The notes under the pieces are model-generated. The model was given only the letters and a program-made list of their open reading frames with translations. It made no database searches and was not told the DNA's origin. A stretch of DNA of 50,927 nt from assembly GCA_903929045.1 (NCBI GenBank), contig CAIYTE010000178.1, positions 1-50,927 on the forward strand, read 5' to 3'. Shown piece after piece: positions 49,859 to 50,927 of this stretch. The stretch comes from an uncultured Hyphomicrobiales bacterium (GTDB lineage Bacteria; Pseudomonadota; Alphaproteobacteria; Rhizobiales; Xanthobacteraceae). How positions within the stretch are numbered: the first letter of the stretch is position 1; each line of letters starts with the position of its first letter. Both the position numbers and the translations under genes were made by a program.

Positions 49859-50253
49859 CGCGCGCGCCGAAACCGAAAGTGCTCAAGCCGCAGCCGCGCC
49901 CGGAAAAAGTCGCGGCTTTCGGTCTCGGTATTTCCGCCGAGAGCCGCGCCGCGGCGTGGCTGATCGGGCATGGCTATCGCATTTTGGCACGGCGCTTCCG
50001 CTCGCCGATGGGCGAGATCGATATCATCGCCGCGCGGCGATACACCTTGATCTTCGTCGAAGTGAAAGCGCGCGCCACGCTCGACGAGGCGGCAGAGTCC
50101 ATTACGCCGCGACAGAAGCAGCGCATCGCCGCGGCGGCGGAAATCTGGCTGGCGAACAATCCGGTGCCGGCGATCCGCGACATGCGCTTCGACGCCATCT
50201 TGGTCGCGCCGGGCAAACTGCCGCGGCACATACCGGGCGCGTTTGAGAGTTGA
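49855..50253 (+). CDS. yraN: YraN family (UPF0102) protein
   Basis: A 132-residue predicted nuclease-fold protein of the UPF0102 family. The restriction-endonuclease-like core has a Glu in the helix ([48 protein letters not shown]), with GEID at 53-56 and VEVKAR at 68-73 forming a D-ExK site, then [35 protein letters not shown]. It begins ATGA with the rsmI stop. YraN is usually found with rsmI and lpoA, which fits this region. gshB, which often follows it in alphaproteobacteria, does not follow here. Confidence 0.93.
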   Translation: MTRAPKPKVLKPQPRPEKVAAFGLGISAESRAAAWLIGHGYRILARRFRSPMGEIDIIAARRYTLIFVEVKARATLDEAAESITPRQKQRIAAAAEIWLANNPVPAIRDMRFDAILVAPGKLPRHIPGAFES

Positions 50254-50254
50254 T

Positions 50255-50407
50255 CCCTCCCCCGAAGGGGGAGGGTGGCGAGCCATAAGCGCGTCTTCGA
50301 CGCGCTACGGCGAGCCGGGTGGGGGATTAGCGAAATACGGTGAGATGACCCCACCCCGCTCGCCCTCGCTTTGCTCGGGCGACCGCCCCTCCCCTTTCAG
50401 GGGAGGG
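50255..50407. repeat. Palindromic intergenic repeat (CCCTCCCCC ... GGGGAGGG type)
   Basis: Flanks CCCTCCCCCGAAGGGGGAGGG and CCCCTCCCCTTTCAGGGGAGGG are two hairpins; the interior has GGGTGGGGGATTAGCG. An inner palindrome at 50280-50316 (GAGCCATAAGCGCGTC ... GACGCGCTACGGCGAGCC) matches the nested module of the repeat at 31815. It ends two bases before the chemoreceptor gene stop. Confidence 0.78.
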
Positions 50408-50408
50408 A

Positions 50409-50927
50409 TTAGGCAGAAAGGCGCTCAAAAAACTGATCGACCTGGCCGCGAATGCGGCCGGCGACATTGCCGAGATCGTCGGCGACGGCCTTCACCGCGA
50501 CCGCGCTGGCGCGCGTGTCCAAAGTCGCAGAGCCCACGAGATTGACCTCATTGGCGGTATCGGCGGTGCGCCGCGCCGCGGTTTCGACGCTGCGCGCGAT
50601 TTCGCTGGTGGCGGCGCCCTGCTCCGTAACAGCCGCGGCAATCGCGCCGCTGATATTGCCGATTTCGCGGATCGTGTGTTCGATGGCGTTGATCGCTTCG
50701 ATCGAGCGCACCGTGGCGCGCTGCATGCCGGCGATCTGCGCGCCGATTTCTTCGGTGGCGCGGCTGGTCTGGCCCGCCAGCGCCTTCACTTCGCCTGCGA
50801 CGACCGCAAAGCCACGGCCGGCATCGCCGGCACGCGCCGCTTCGATGTTGGCGTTCAAGGCCAGCAGCCGGGTTTCCTTGGAAATCCGCTCGATCAGCTT
50901 GACGATCGAGCCGATGCGCTCGGAAAC
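50409..50927 (-). CDS. Methyl-accepting chemotaxis protein, C-terminal part
   Basis: The last 172 residues of a chemoreceptor signalling domain; the sensor and membrane parts are past the window edge. The hairpin-tip region is represented by [46 protein letters not shown], which matches the MCP signal consensus with its conserved EAARAG. An adaptation helix ends in FFERLSA. There is no CheR-binding pentapeptide (xWxxF) at the tail. The signal consensus binds CheA/CheW. Orientation is convergent with yraN. Confidence 0.93.
   Translation of the reverse strand, partial: VSERIGSIVKLIERISKETRLLALNANIEAARAGDAGRGFAVVAGEVKALAGQTSRATEEIGAQIAGMQRATVRSIEAINAIEHTIREIGNISGAIAAAVTEQGAATSEIARSVETAARRTADTANEVNLVGSATLDTRASAVAVKAVADDLGNVAGRIRGQVDQFFERLSA

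Overview
The window is a GC-rich bacterial chromosome segment with a gene on almost every base. Gene content and order point to an alphaproteobacterium of the order Hyphomicrobiales (Rhizobiales), probably near the Nitrobacteraceae/Xanthobacteraceae (Bradyrhizobium, Afipia or Pseudolabrys-like). The support is an lptC-lptA-lptB-rpoN-hpf-ptsN block, NrnC as the dinucleotide RNase, FYDLN-acid, DUF1150, DUF1236 and DUF2244 proteins, a PmtA-like methyltransferase beside dnaKJ, an Hsp20 gene with a ROSE-like leader, and many palindromic intergenic repeats. The genus is inference.

Layout. 1-4.6 kb: 5' end of aroA, a FYDLN-type acidic protein, tRNA-Ala(GGC) with a small GIY-YIG nuclease gene and hairpins against its 3' end, a gamma-resorcylate decarboxylase-like gene, a SleB-type cell-wall hydrolase, and a heat-inducible hsp20-DUF1150 unit. 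4.6-11 kb (minus strand): nrnC, lptC, lptA, lptB, rpoN, a short hpf and ptsN, with tRNA-Leu(CAG) upstream of nrnC. 11-18.5 kb: NDUFA9-like reductase, uppP, GST-queG, an alpha/beta hydrolase and two tandem GT4 glycosyltransferases. 18.5-23.7 kb: infC, rpmI, rplT, pheS, pheT. 23.8-33.4 kb: accessory genes, including a Tat-exported amine oxidase coupled to a Dph6-like ATP-pyrophosphatase, a YiiX-like cysteine hydrolase, a CysZ/EI24 membrane protein, a PaaK-type CoA ligase next to a DpgC-like cofactor-independent dioxygenase, nth, DUF2244, an Ada-like protein and an exported DUF1236 protein. 33.5-38.7 kb (minus): gpmA, dapB, DUF1330, pyrF, FMN reductase, pmtA-like, dnaJ. 38.8-48.8 kb: dnaK, an exported protein of unknown function, grpE, hrcA, rph, rdgB, a marR-DUF1398 insert, hemW and an LpoA-like lipoprotein. 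49-50.9 kb: rsmI, yraN and the 3' end of a chemotaxis receptor gene.

How it fits together. Protein-quality control is the main theme. hsp20, dnaK, grpE and hrcA each have an upstream CTTG box followed after 19-20 bases by an ATAT-containing -10, which looks like one RpoH (sigma-32) regulon. hsp20 adds an RNA-thermometer candidate, and dnaK and dnaJ are separated by an intrinsic terminator. A second theme is the envelope: LPS transport, undecaprenyl recycling, cell-wall hydrolase, LpoA-like activator and glycosyltransferases.

The observations I consider most worth pursuing are the PaaK-DpgC pair as a possible arylacetate pathway, the four matched heat-shock promoters plus ROSE-like leader, the 15-bp perfect inverted repeat in front of a marR-DUF1398 pair set into the rph-rdgB-hemW group, the amine oxidase/Dph6-like coupled pair, and the tRNA-linked GIY-YIG/hairpin unit. 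I see no CRISPR array, prophage, transposase or rRNA gene.
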